This document shows positions 16,909-24,637 of a stretch of 41,388 nt of DNA, piece after piece (position 1 is the stretch's first letter; each line of letters starts with the position of its first letter). Origin of the DNA: an uncultured Cetobacterium sp. (GTDB lineage Bacteria > Fusobacteriota > Fusobacteriia > Fusobacteriales > Fusobacteriaceae). The translations under genes and the position numbers were made by a program. The notes beneath the pieces were generated by a model that saw only the letters and a list, made by a program, of their open reading frames with translations, was not told the origin of the DNA and searched no databases. Where the stretch lies: assembly GCF_947072685.1 (NCBI RefSeq), contig NZ_CAMTIK010000020.1, positions 1-41,388 on the forward strand, written 5' to 3'.

Positions 16909-18054
16909 TTATTTTTTTTCTTGTGTAGCATTCTCAGCAAGTTTATATATCTCAATTGTACTTTCTCTACCTTTATCTAGATATAATATCTCAATTTTAT
17001 GTCTTTCATCTTTATATTGTAGCAGTTCCCCTATTTTCATATTTCTCAAAGTTTTTAAAAAATTGTAGTTGTAATAAAACTTACATTTTAGTAACTCTTT
17101 ATAAAGTCTTGATTCAAATATAAATCTATTTGAAAAAATATCTGTAGTTTTGTTCACAAGAATATATCTCTCTTGAGTTTCTATATTTGGGTTTTCTTTC
17201 AGTGCTAAAGAGATAGCTTCATCTAAAGATCCTGAAATTCCCTTATCCAAATGATATAAATTATTTCTTACAAAATCTATCCCCTCTTTTAGCAGGGTCT
17301 CCTCTATAATTTTACTAACTTTTGCGATGGAATCCACTCTATCTCTAAGAGGCAACAAAAGACTATCTATCTCACTAGCTATAATCGGTGAAAGTTTATG
17401 ATTAAAAACAAATTCAATCTCCATAATTTTACTCGTGAACCCTTCACTATTCTTTATTTTTTTATAGTCTATATTATATTTTGTAAGTTCGTTTATATCG
17501 TTTAAAGCTGGTCTCAAAATAGTTTTTTCAAAATCATAAAATCTCTCGTAGTTCTCTTGAGCTACACCTAAAAGCTCTTTCAATTGATCTCTAGTTAAAA
17601 GAAATTTTCCCTTAGTCCTATTTTTTATCATTGCTAAATAAAGTTGAAAACTTTTTTTCTCCTTGAATAGCAGTATTAAAAGCAGATCAATATCATCAAA
17701 TATTCCACTTTCTTTCAAAGATTTTAAAGATCTCGATATATATATACGATACTCCTCTCGATTTTTCATATAGAAGTCAAATATTGAAAAAGATGAAAAA
17801 AATATCTCCTCTCCCTTTTCAATCAATCTCAAGTGTATTCTTCTCTTAGAAAATTTATCTAAAAACTCCTCTATCGAGCTCCTATCTTTTACTATATTTC
17901 GAAGTTCTTTTTCATTAAAAGTTATATGTTTTTCATTTTTACCTTTATATTTGTCTCTTATTACTTCCAAAAATTCTCTTTCTTTTTTATTAAGCTTTTT
18001 ATCAGTATCTATAAAAATATCATTTTTAGAAAAATCAAATGCTGTTTTTTTCAT
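16909..18054 (-). CDS. Rep_3 (RepB/Initiator Replication)-family replication initiator-like protein
   Basis: A 381-aa protein that looks like the Rep_3 plasmid initiators. Two winged-helix regions are suggested, at about 18-130 and 140-225. The second contains YERFYDFEKTILRPALNDIN and IDYKKIK, close to the conserved core of that family. The last 150 residues are charged and family-atypical. Such proteins bind iterons and open a plasmid origin. Here the gene stands alone among sugar-uptake genes, without partition or mobilisation genes. It begins next to a 317-bp AT-rich segment with phased A-tracts and repeated TCGTC motifs. It could be a relic of an integrated plasmid, a co-opted regulator or a working chromosomal initiator. 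AAGGAG precedes the start. The family call is from motif recognition only. Confidence 0.75.
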   Translation of the reverse strand: MKKTAFDFSKNDIFIDTDKKLNKKEREFLEVIRDKYKGKNEKHITFNEKELRNIVKDRSSIEEFLDKFSKRRIHLRLIEKGEEIFFSSFSIFDFYMKNREEYRIYISRSLKSLKESGIFDDIDLLLILLFKEKKSFQLYLAMIKNRTKGKFLLTRDQLKELLGVAQENYERFYDFEKTILRPALNDINELTKYNIDYKKIKNSEGFTSKIMEIEFVFNHKLSPIIASEIDSLLLPLRDRVDSIAKVSKIIEETLLKEGIDFVRNNLYHLDKGISGSLDEAISLALKENPNIETQERYILVNKTTDIFSNRFIFESRLYKELLKCKFYYNYNFLKTLRNMKIGELLQYKDERHKIEILYLDKGRESTIEIYKLAENATQEKK

Positions 18055-18153
18055 TTTTTGTTCTCCTTTTTTAAGATTTTTTTAAGATTTTTTAAACTTT
18101 TTTAAAAAAAATAAAATTATTTTGTGATTTTTTCTTGATTTTTTTTAAAAATT

Positions 18154-18183
18154 AGACGATTTTATAACGCTTTTTTTTCGTCT
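18154..18183. repeat. Inverted repeat AGACGA / TCGTCT
   Basis: Six-bp arms at 18154-18159 and 18178-18183, 18-nt spacer, with A/T runs outside. ATTAGACGA (18151-18159) is an exact inverted copy of 16846-16854. Confidence 0.55.
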
Positions 18184-18269
18184 TTTTTAAAGAATACAAT
18201 ATTTGTCTCTTATTTTCAAGTTTTTTTTATTTTGTTTTATTGTTATTCGACGAAAAAAGTCTTGTTTTT

Positions 18270-18305
18270 GTCAAATTTGACTTTTTTTAAAACACATTTT
18301 ATAAT
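18270..18305 (+). promoter_or_regulatory. Promoter and operator of the EIIB-porin-EIIC genes
   Basis: TTGACT (18277-18282), 17-bp spacer, TATAAT (18300-18305): a near-consensus promoter. A 12-bp perfect palindrome GTCAAATTTGAC (18270-18281) overlaps the -35 box, as a repressor site would. Confidence 0.75.
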
Positions 18306-18371
18306 AATTTCATAAACATATTGAAAAGTTAAAGTAAAAAAACTTCAGACTTTTAAAAAGGAGAAATTATT

Positions 18372-18677
18372 ATGAAAAAAATATTATTACTTTGTTCTGC
18401 AGGAATGTCAACGAGTATGGTTGTTAAAAAAATGGAAGCTGCTGCTGCCGCTGAAAATATAGAAGTTAAAATTGATGCTGTAGGACTAGAGCAATTCCAT
18501 GATCTATTACCACAATATGATGTATTCTTACTGGGACCACAAGTTAGATTTAAAAAAGCTGAGCTTTCTGCTCTTGCTGCCGCTGCTGGAAAACCACTAG
18601 ACGTTATAGACACGATGGCATACGGAACTTTAAACGGAAAGAAAATTTTAGACTTTGCTTTAAATATGTCTAAGTAA
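18372..18677 (+). CDS. PTS cellobiose/chitobiose-family EIIB
   Basis: A 101-aa cytoplasmic EIIB of the lactose/chitobiose PTS family. The phospho-accepting cysteine is Cys8 in ILLLCSAGMSTSMV, and the rest (LLGPQVRFKK, VIDTMAYGTLNGKKIL) matches the ChbB/CelA fold. It takes phosphate from EIIA (minus strand, 15280-15618) and passes it to sugar bound by EIIC (19905-21242). AAAGGAG precedes the start. It is the first gene after a strong promoter at 18277-18305 and is followed 37 nt later by a porin gene. A porin between EIIB and EIIC is unusual. Confidence 0.95.
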   Translation: MKKILLLCSAGMSTSMVVKKMEAAAAAENIEVKIDAVGLEQFHDLLPQYDVFLLGPQVRFKKAELSALAAAAGKPLDVIDTMAYGTLNGKKILDFALNMSK

Positions 18678-18714
18678 AAATAAAGAATTTTTTTATAAAA
18701 CGGGAGGATAACAA

Positions 18715-19797
18715 ATGAAAAAATCACTTTACTTATTAGCTGCTTTATCATTATTAGGAACAAACGTTTTTGCAAAAGAGGTTGTGGCTACACCAATAAC
18801 TTCAACTGAATCTAATGCTATCGCTGGAGAGATAACAGAAGAGAGAGTTAACGAAGAGACCGAAATTTTGACAATCGTTGAAGTTCCTGAAGATAAGTGG
18901 ACTTTTGCTGGAAGAATGTATTTAGAAACTGAGGATTTTGATAATGGCTCTGCACTTAGATGGCAAGCGCCTGGAGAAGTTATTGGGGATGATGAGGATG
19001 GAACTTTCTGGGGGACTGGAATTTCAGCTTCAAAAGGAAAGCTAACATTAGACTTAAATGTTGAAAAAAGATTTGGTGGAGATTTAGGACTTAGCAGTAC
19101 TGATGCTGAATGGGAGGCTACAAGAGTTGATTGGAAAGTTAGATACCAACTTTTTGCTAACCAAGGGTTCCATTTAAAATATAGAAATGAAGAAAGAACT
19201 AGGGATTACTCTAGAAATACATACCATTCTAACTGGACAAGAGATAGATATGAATTAGGAACAGACTTCAACCACTTCGATGGTCTATTAGCGGGATGGT
19301 TAGTTGCTGGTATTGATAAAGATAAATCTACTGAACTTACTGGAACTACAAGAGATAACGGTTGGTATTGGGAAGGAGATTTTGGACCTTCATTTAAGTT
19401 AACTGAAAAATTATCTTTAAATCCAACTGTTTATACTACTGGAGAATTCTATGACTCTTATGAGATGGTTGAAACTCAAATCAGAGTTATGATGCCATAT
19501 AAAGCTACGGAAAAACTTACTATCATGCCTAGAATCAGATTTACTCTTGAAAGAACAGATGATGGAAAGTTGAATGGAGATTTCGTTAGAAATTATGAAA
19601 ATAAAGCTGGATCAAGAGTTAGATATGAGTTGATGGCTAACTATATAATCAATGAGCAGTTCTCTACATTTGTTGGTGTTGCTTATGATGATAACACTAG
19701 AGATTATAAAAATGCTGATAAGTTTGGTGGAAACGAAGGTAAAAAAGATCTTGATATGTGGTGGTCATATGTTGGGTTAAACTATAACTTCAACTAA
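18715..19797 (+). CDS. Outer-membrane beta-barrel porin, fusobacterial type
   Basis: A 360-aa exported protein with a signal peptide of about 20 residues (cleavage after NVFA, mature KEVVATP). The rest consists of alternating polar/aromatic beta strands without cysteine-rich or enzymatic motifs, and it ends YVGLNYNFN, an aromatic C-terminal strand. This resembles fusobacterial FomA/KdgM-like outer-membrane barrels. Its place between EIIB and EIIC suggests a dedicated pore for the sugar taken up by that PTS. The ribosome site CGGGAGGATAAC is strong. A G-rich/C-rich imperfect hairpin follows at 19826-19858. The number of strands and the ligand are not determined. Confidence 0.82.
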   Translation: MKKSLYLLAALSLLGTNVFAKEVVATPITSTESNAIAGEITEERVNEETEILTIVEVPEDKWTFAGRMYLETEDFDNGSALRWQAPGEVIGDDEDGTFWGTGISASKGKLTLDLNVEKRFGGDLGLSSTDAEWEATRVDWKVRYQLFANQGFHLKYRNEERTRDYSRNTYHSNWTRDRYELGTDFNHFDGLLAGWLVAGIDKDKSTELTGTTRDNGWYWEGDFGPSFKLTEKLSLNPTVYTTGEFYDSYEMVETQIRVMMPYKATEKLTIMPRIRFTLERTDDGKLNGDFVRNYENKAGSRVRYELMANYIINEQFSTFVGVAYDDNTRDYKNADKFGGNEGKKDLDMWWSYVGLNYNFN

Positions 19798-19825
19798 AAT
19801 TATATAAACTCTTTATACAAATTAT

Positions 19826-19858
19826 GGGGAGGGGAAATTTTTTCCTCCACCCCTTTCT
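19826..19858 (+). terminator. Imperfect hairpin between porin and EIIC, possible partial terminator
   Basis: GGGGAGGGGAAA pairs imperfectly with TTTCCTCCACCCC over a T-rich loop. No long U run follows, only TTTCTG, so it is more likely an attenuator or mRNA-stabilising stem than a full stop. Confidence 0.45.
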
Positions 19859-19866
19859 GTAAAATT

Positions 19867-19875
19867 TGATATAAT
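19867..19875 (+). promoter_or_regulatory. Possible internal extended -10 promoter of EIIC
   Basis: TGATATAAT lies 30 nt before the EIIC start, just after the hairpin. No recognisable -35 box. Confidence 0.4.
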
Positions 19876-19904
19876 TAAATCAATTAAGAAAATGGAGGAA
19901 AATT

Positions 19905-21242
19905 ATGAGTAAATTTATGAATTTAATTGAAGAAAAAATGATGCCCATAGCTGGAAAAGTTGGGCAAAATAGATATTTAAATGCAATTAAGGATGGTTTT
20001 GTTTATACGATGCCGTTCCTAATAATAGGATCTTTTATACTTTTGATAGTGAACCTACCTTTTACTGATCCTAGCAATGTTTTATATATGGAGTGGTACG
20101 CTAATCTTATGGGTGCTTTTAAAGCCGATTTAGTACAACCCTTCTACGTAAGTATGGGAATCATGTCCCTTTTTGTTTCTTATGGAATCGGTATGTCACT
20201 ATCTAATAGTTATGGACTTAATGGTACAACTGGTGGATTCTTATCAATGTATGCTTTCTTACTTACATCTGCTAAACTTGATTGGTTACCTGTAGGTCAA
20301 GCAGAGGGTGCTAGTGCTCTATTCTTAATTCCTGACGGTGGATGGATGCCTGTTATGGATGCTAGATATTTGGATGCTAAAGGACTATTTACAGCTATAA
20401 TTGGAGCTATTATCGCAATTGAAATTTTCAGACTTCTAGTTCAGAAAAAGTTTGTTATTAAACTTCCTGATTCTGTGCCACCTGCAATAGCAAAGTCTTT
20501 TGAACTTTTAATCCCGATTGTATTTGTTACTATAATCTTCCATGCAGTTAACATCTTTGCAATGAAGAGTTTAAATATTATGGTTCCTGAGATTATATTA
20601 AAAGCTTTTGCACCACTGTTAAATATGTCTGATTCATTGATCTCTGTAATCTTTATAATTATAATAACTCACCTTTTATGGTTTGCTGGATTGCACGGAA
20701 CAAATATTGTTATAGCTATCATTAACTCAATCACTTTATCTAACCTTGCTGTTAATCAAGCTGCACTACAAGCTGGGGATACTTTACCTAAAATATTTGC
20801 TGGTGGATTCCTGGATGCTTATGTTTACATCGGTGGAGCTGGAGCAACTTTAGGACTTGCCCTTGCCATGTCTGTAAGCAAAAATGCACATATCAAATCA
20901 ATTGGAAAACTTTCAGTTATTCCAGCTGTATTTAATATAAATGAACCTATTATGTTTGGAGCACCTATCGTGATGAATCCGTTATTATTTATTCCTTTCG
21001 TTGGAATACCAGTTTTTAACGCTTGCATTGCTTGGTTTGCGACAAAGTTTAATTTAGTTGGTAAGATTGTAACTCTTGTTCCTTGGACAACACCTGGACC
21101 TATTGGAGCGTTCTTAGGGACAAACTTCAGCATTACCGCTTTCCTATTAAGTTGTGGACTTGTAGGAGTTTCATTCTTCTTATACCTTCCATTCTTAAGA
21201 GTTTATGAAAAATCTCTTAATGAAGAGGAAGTTGTAGCTTAA
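19905..21242 (+). CDS. PTS cellobiose/chitobiose-family EIIC permease
   Basis: A 445-aa integral membrane transporter of the lactose/chitobiose PTS family, which binds and moves the sugar while EIIB phosphorylates it. About ten membrane segments are visible. The sugar-site motifs WFAGLHGTNIV and NINEPIMFGAPIVMNP are the conserved EIIC signatures. The length agrees with ChbC/CelB (about 430-450 aa). ATGGAGGA precedes the start. It completes an EIIA-EIIB-EIIC set with the genes at 15280-15618 and 18372-18677. A bidirectional terminator follows. The natural sugar could be chitobiose, cellobiose or a MurNAc-containing disaccharide; the mupG linkage favours the last. Confidence 0.93.
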   Translation: MSKFMNLIEEKMMPIAGKVGQNRYLNAIKDGFVYTMPFLIIGSFILLIVNLPFTDPSNVLYMEWYANLMGAFKADLVQPFYVSMGIMSLFVSYGIGMSLSNSYGLNGTTGGFLSMYAFLLTSAKLDWLPVGQAEGASALFLIPDGGWMPVMDARYLDAKGLFTAIIGAIIAIEIFRLLVQKKFVIKLPDSVPPAIAKSFELLIPIVFVTIIFHAVNIFAMKSLNIMVPEIILKAFAPLLNMSDSLISVIFIIIITHLLWFAGLHGTNIVIAIINSITLSNLAVNQAALQAGDTLPKIFAGGFLDAYVYIGGAGATLGLALAMSVSKNAHIKSIGKLSVIPAVFNINEPIMFGAPIVMNPLLFIPFVGIPVFNACIAWFATKFNLVGKIVTLVPWTTPGPIGAFLGTNFSITAFLLSCGLVGVSFFLYLPFLRVYEKSLNEEEVVA

Positions 21243-21286
21243 TATATAAACCTCACAGTTTAAAATATAAAAAAAGTGCTAATAAT

Positions 21287-21320
21287 AAAACCCCTAAGGA
21301 TTTATATCCCTAGGGGTTTT
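21287..21320. terminator. Bidirectional terminator between EIIC and ligA
   Basis: A 14-bp stem AAAACCCCTAAGGA / TCCCTAGGGGTTTT with one mismatch and a 6-nt loop, between convergent genes. Confidence 0.88.
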
Positions 21321-21331
21321 GTTATTTACAA

Positions 21332-23371
21332 CTATTTCGTTAATTCTATAAATTCATCCTCTGTCAATATTGTAACTGTTTCTAGTTCTTGAGCTTTTTT
21401 CAGCTTACTTCCAGCATCTGCTCCAACTATAAGATAATCCAATTTTTTACTCACAGACGACATATTTGTTCCACCCAAAGATTCAATCAACTCTTTAATC
21501 TCCTCTCTTTTAAACTTTTCTAACTTTCCTGTAAATAGAAATGTTTTTCCAGAGAAAGGTCCCTCTCCAGAAGTATCTTTTTTCTTTTCTTGACTGAAGT
21601 TAATTCCATACTCTTTAAGCTTTTTTACAATCTCCATAGATTTTTCATCTCTGAAGAATTTATATACAGATTCGGCTACTTTCTCTCCAACACCTTCAAT
21701 TTCTAAAAGTTCTTCTTTTGTCATAGATGAAAGCTTATCAATATCCCCACTCTTTTTAGATAGAACTGTTCCTAAGAATTTTCCCACAAATGGTATTCCA
21801 AGAGCGTAAAGAGTTTTTGAGTACGGTCTTTCCTTACTCTTCTCTATTGAGGCAAAAAGTTTCTCGACACTTTTTTCTCCCATCTTATCTAATTTCTTCA
21901 TCTCTTCACCATATTTTGAAAGTTCATATATATCTGTTATATCTTGTATATAACCTAACTCTAGCATTCTTTCTACAATTTTACTTCCAAACCCACTGAT
22001 ATTCATTCCATCACGAGATACAAAATACTCTATGCTTCCCTGTATTATAGCTGGGCAAGTGGGATTAACACACTTTAAATCCACTAACCCTTCCTCTTTC
22101 TCCAAAAGTGATTTACAAATAGGGCAGTGTGTTGGCGGAACTACAATTTTCTCGCTTCCATCTCTCACTTCTTTTACAGAGCTCACAACTTGCGGTATTA
22201 TTTCCGCAGCTTTTTCTATAAAAACACGATCTCCTATTCTTATATCTTTTCTAACTATCTCATCCATATTATGTAAACTTGCTCTTTTTACCCTACTTCC
22301 AGATAGTTCTACCTCTTCTAGTTCCGCTACAGGTGTAACTTTTCCTGTTCTTCCAACCTGCCAAGTTATCCCATTCAATTTTGTTGTTACCTGTTTTGCA
22401 GGAAATTTATATGCTATTGCCCATCTTGGACTTTTAGTTGTGTATCCCACCTCTTCCCAAAGACCTATATTATTTAATTTTAAAACCAATCCGTCTGTTT
22501 CATAATCCAATTTTTCTTTAGCTTTCTCCCAATATGCAATACGTTCTTCCATTATAGACATTGAGCTAATAACTTCTGCAATTCCTGTCGTTTTTATTCC
22601 AATTTTACTTAAATATTCTAAACTTTCTTTATGAGTTTTCATACCATGATCTTCAGGATCAACTAGATAATAAAAATATGCATCTAGCTCTCTTTCTTTA
22701 ACAACCTCTGCATCTAGCTGTCTTAAAGTTCCACTAGCTGCATTTCTTGGATTGGCAAATATCTCCTCTCCATCTTCTAATCTTCTCTGATTAATTTCTT
22801 GGAATCTGCTTAAAGGTAATACAATTTCACCTCTTACCTCTATCGATATATTTTCTTTTAGATAGTTAGGAATACTTTTTATAGCTAAGATGTTTTCTGT
22901 CACATCCTCTCCCTCTATCCCATCTCCTCTTGTTACTGCTTTTACAAGTTGTCCATCTTCATACTGCACACTTATACTCGCTCCATCTAATTTTAGCTCT
23001 AAAACATATTCCAAATCTCTATGAGTTCCATCCAAGTTTTTTTCAACTCTTTCTGCAAAGGCAATTACATCCCCAATGTTATATGAGTTATTTAAACTTA
23101 ACATCGGTTTTTTATGCACAACTTTCGTAAACTTTGATTCTTTCAAATTGCTCGCACCCACATTTACTGTTGGAGAGTTTAAATCTCTATATTCTGGATA
23201 ATTGTGCTCTAATTCCTGTAGCTCTTTTAAAAGTACATCAAACTCCATATCCGATATCAAAGACTCATTTTTCGTATAATAGTAGTAGTTATAACGTTCT
23301 ATCTCTTGCTTTAACTTCTCTATTCTTTCCTCAGGCTTTTCTTTTTCATCTATATCAAATAGTTTTAACAC
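21332..23371 (-). CDS. ligA: NAD-dependent DNA ligase
   Basis: A 679-aa replicative DNA ligase that seals nicks using NAD+. An Ia domain (about 10-70) precedes the adenylation domain with the AMP-accepting Lys127 in LELKLDGAS. An OB fold, a four-cysteine zinc finger (CPIC...CVNPTC), helix-hairpin-helix repeats (IEGVGEKVAESV) and a C-terminal BRCT domain from about residue 600 follow. The length is typical. The start is GTG at 23371, chosen because GGGTGAT lies 6 nt upstream and the N terminus matches the family; no in-frame ATG is nearby. Its neighbours are unrelated. Confidence 0.97.
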   Translation of the reverse strand: MLKLFDIDEKEKPEERIEKLKQEIERYNYYYYTKNESLISDMEFDVLLKELQELEHNYPEYRDLNSPTVNVGASNLKESKFTKVVHKKPMLSLNNSYNIGDVIAFAERVEKNLDGTHRDLEYVLELKLDGASISVQYEDGQLVKAVTRGDGIEGEDVTENILAIKSIPNYLKENISIEVRGEIVLPLSRFQEINQRRLEDGEEIFANPRNAASGTLRQLDAEVVKERELDAYFYYLVDPEDHGMKTHKESLEYLSKIGIKTTGIAEVISSMSIMEERIAYWEKAKEKLDYETDGLVLKLNNIGLWEEVGYTTKSPRWAIAYKFPAKQVTTKLNGITWQVGRTGKVTPVAELEEVELSGSRVKRASLHNMDEIVRKDIRIGDRVFIEKAAEIIPQVVSSVKEVRDGSEKIVVPPTHCPICKSLLEKEEGLVDLKCVNPTCPAIIQGSIEYFVSRDGMNISGFGSKIVERMLELGYIQDITDIYELSKYGEEMKKLDKMGEKSVEKLFASIEKSKERPYSKTLYALGIPFVGKFLGTVLSKKSGDIDKLSSMTKEELLEIEGVGEKVAESVYKFFRDEKSMEIVKKLKEYGINFSQEKKKDTSGEGPFSGKTFLFTGKLEKFKREEIKELIESLGGTNMSSVSKKLDYLIVGADAGSKLKKAQELETVTILTEDEFIELTK

Positions 23372-23454
23372 CTGTCTATCACCCTACCTAATTTTTTACT
23401 TAATTATACCACTTTTCTATTTACAATTTAAGCTTTTAATGGTAATAGATAATA

Positions 23455-23470
23455 TGACAAAAATTTGTCA
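23455..23470. promoter_or_regulatory. Palindrome upstream of gldA, possible operator
   Basis: TGACAAA-AA-TTTGTCA, arms perfect over 7 bp, lies 25 nt before the gldA start. A -10-like GATAAT (23448-23453) ends 1 nt upstream of it, so it would cover the transcription start. Confidence 0.45.
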
Positions 23471-23494
23471 ATTAAGTTCATAGGAGGATTTTAA

Positions 23495-24571
23495 ATGGAG
23501 AACATTATTTTATCGCCAAGCAAATATATTCAAGGTTCTGGCTCATTAAAAAATATAGCTAAGTATGCCAATAAAAATGCCTTTATCATTGCCGACGAGT
23601 TTGTTATGAATCTCACCAAAGAGATTGTTGAAAAAAGTTTTCAATATCATAATTTAGAGGCTTTCTTTGAACAGTTTAATGGGGAATGCTCTAAAATTGA
23701 GGTCAATCGTTTAATTGATATTATGAAATCTAAAGATGTTGAAATGATTATTGGAGTTGGTGGTGGAAAAACTCTTGATACCGCTAAAGCTATTGGTTAC
23801 TATTCTAATTTTCCTGTTTTAATCGTTCCTACAATCGCTTCTACTGATGCTCCTTGTAGTGCTCTATCTGTTTTATATACCGAAGATGGCGTATTTGATG
23901 AATACCTTCTTTTGCCCAATAATCCCAATATGGTTCTTATGGACACTGAGATTATAGCTAAAGCTCCTGCTAGACTCCTTGTCAGTGGAATGGGAGATGC
24001 TCTTGCTACATATTTTGAAGCTAGGGCATGTGAAAGATCTGGAGCTCTTAATATGGGAGGAGGACTCCCTACAAAAGCAGCTATTGTTTTAGCTAAGCTT
24101 TGCTACGACACTCTTATAGAGGATGGAGAAAAAGCACTGTTTGCTGCTCAAAAAAATGTTTGTACTAAAGCTGTTGAAAATATTATTGAAACAAATACAT
24201 ATCTCAGTGGGATTGGATTTGAAAGTGGAGGACTTGCTGCAGCTCATGCTATCCACAATGGATTGACTGTTTTAGAGGAGTGCCACCATCTATATCACGG
24301 TGAAAAAGTTGCTTTTGGTACCTTAGTTCAACTTTTTTTAGAAAATGCTCCACTAGAAGAGATAGATGAAGTTTTATTCTTCTGTAAAAATGTTGGTCTG
24401 CCTACGTCTTTAGAGGATATGGGAGTTACAACTATTGATCACAATAAAATTATGGAGGTCGCTAAAATTTCATGTGCTCTTGGTGAAACAATTCATAATA
24501 TGCCATTTGAAGTTACTCCCGAAAAAGTTTTTGCTGCGATATTGGCTGCAGACAACTACGGAAGTTATTAA
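23495..24571 (+). CDS. gldA: Glycerol dehydrogenase
   Basis: A 358-aa zinc-dependent NAD+ dehydrogenase of the iron-containing alcohol dehydrogenase superfamily, oxidising glycerol to dihydroxyacetone. The NAD-binding GVGGGKTLDTAK and PTIASTDAPCSALSVLY segments are present. The zinc ligands correspond to Asp168 (GMGDALATYFEA), His251 (AAHAIHNG) and His268 (LYHGEKV). Length and spacing match characterised glycerol dehydrogenases. TAGGAGGAT precedes the ATG. It stands alone; no dihydroxyacetone kinase or glycerol facilitator is in the window. The upstream palindrome suggests repressor control. Confidence 0.95.
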   Translation: MENIILSPSKYIQGSGSLKNIAKYANKNAFIIADEFVMNLTKEIVEKSFQYHNLEAFFEQFNGECSKIEVNRLIDIMKSKDVEMIIGVGGGKTLDTAKAIGYYSNFPVLIVPTIASTDAPCSALSVLYTEDGVFDEYLLLPNNPNMVLMDTEIIAKAPARLLVSGMGDALATYFEARACERSGALNMGGGLPTKAAIVLAKLCYDTLIEDGEKALFAAQKNVCTKAVENIIETNTYLSGIGFESGGLAAAHAIHNGLTVLEECHHLYHGEKVAFGTLVQLFLENAPLEEIDEVLFFCKNVGLPTSLEDMGVTTIDHNKIMEVAKISCALGETIHNMPFEVTPEKVFAAILAADNYGSY

Positions 24572-24616
24572 TATAAAAATCCCACCACTATTGCAATAGT
24601 GGTGGGATTTTTATAT
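24571..24616. terminator. 46-bp perfect palindrome terminator between gldA and porin
   Basis: Every base from 24571 to 24593 pairs with 24594 to 24616. The core is ATCCCACCACTATTG and its complement, flanked by A5 and T5. It serves both convergent genes, and its first base is the last base of the gldA stop codon. Confidence 0.92.
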
Positions 24617-24637
24617 ATTTTTACACTTTATTAGGGA

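Larger units (their letters stand above)
18055..18371. other. AT-rich intergenic region with phased A-tracts and repeated TCGTC motifs
   Basis: T6AA tracts start at 18067, 18078, 18088 and 18098, a 10-11 bp period close to one helical turn. Further T tracts continue to about 18146. TCGTCT occurs at 18178-18183 and inverted at 18154-18159, and TCGTCG inverted at 18248-18253. A TCGTCT on the other side of the Rep_3 gene (16846-16851) completes the set. The right end holds the EIIB promoter. No ORF or RNA gene is seen. Confidence 0.65.

Noticed and set aside
18055-18371. CRISPR array or satellite repeat in the AT-rich region
   Set aside because: The periodic T tracts are 10-11 bp apart with no spacers of array length; they look like phased A-tracts.
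18353-18775. A 140-codon minus-strand reading frame over the EIIB gene
   Set aside because: It is a frame shadow of EIIB on the plus strand, which has clear family motifs, promoter and ribosome site.
22032-22505. A 157-codon plus-strand reading frame inside ligA
   Set aside because: The minus strand encodes conserved ligase here; the plus frame has no ribosome site and no recognisable domain.
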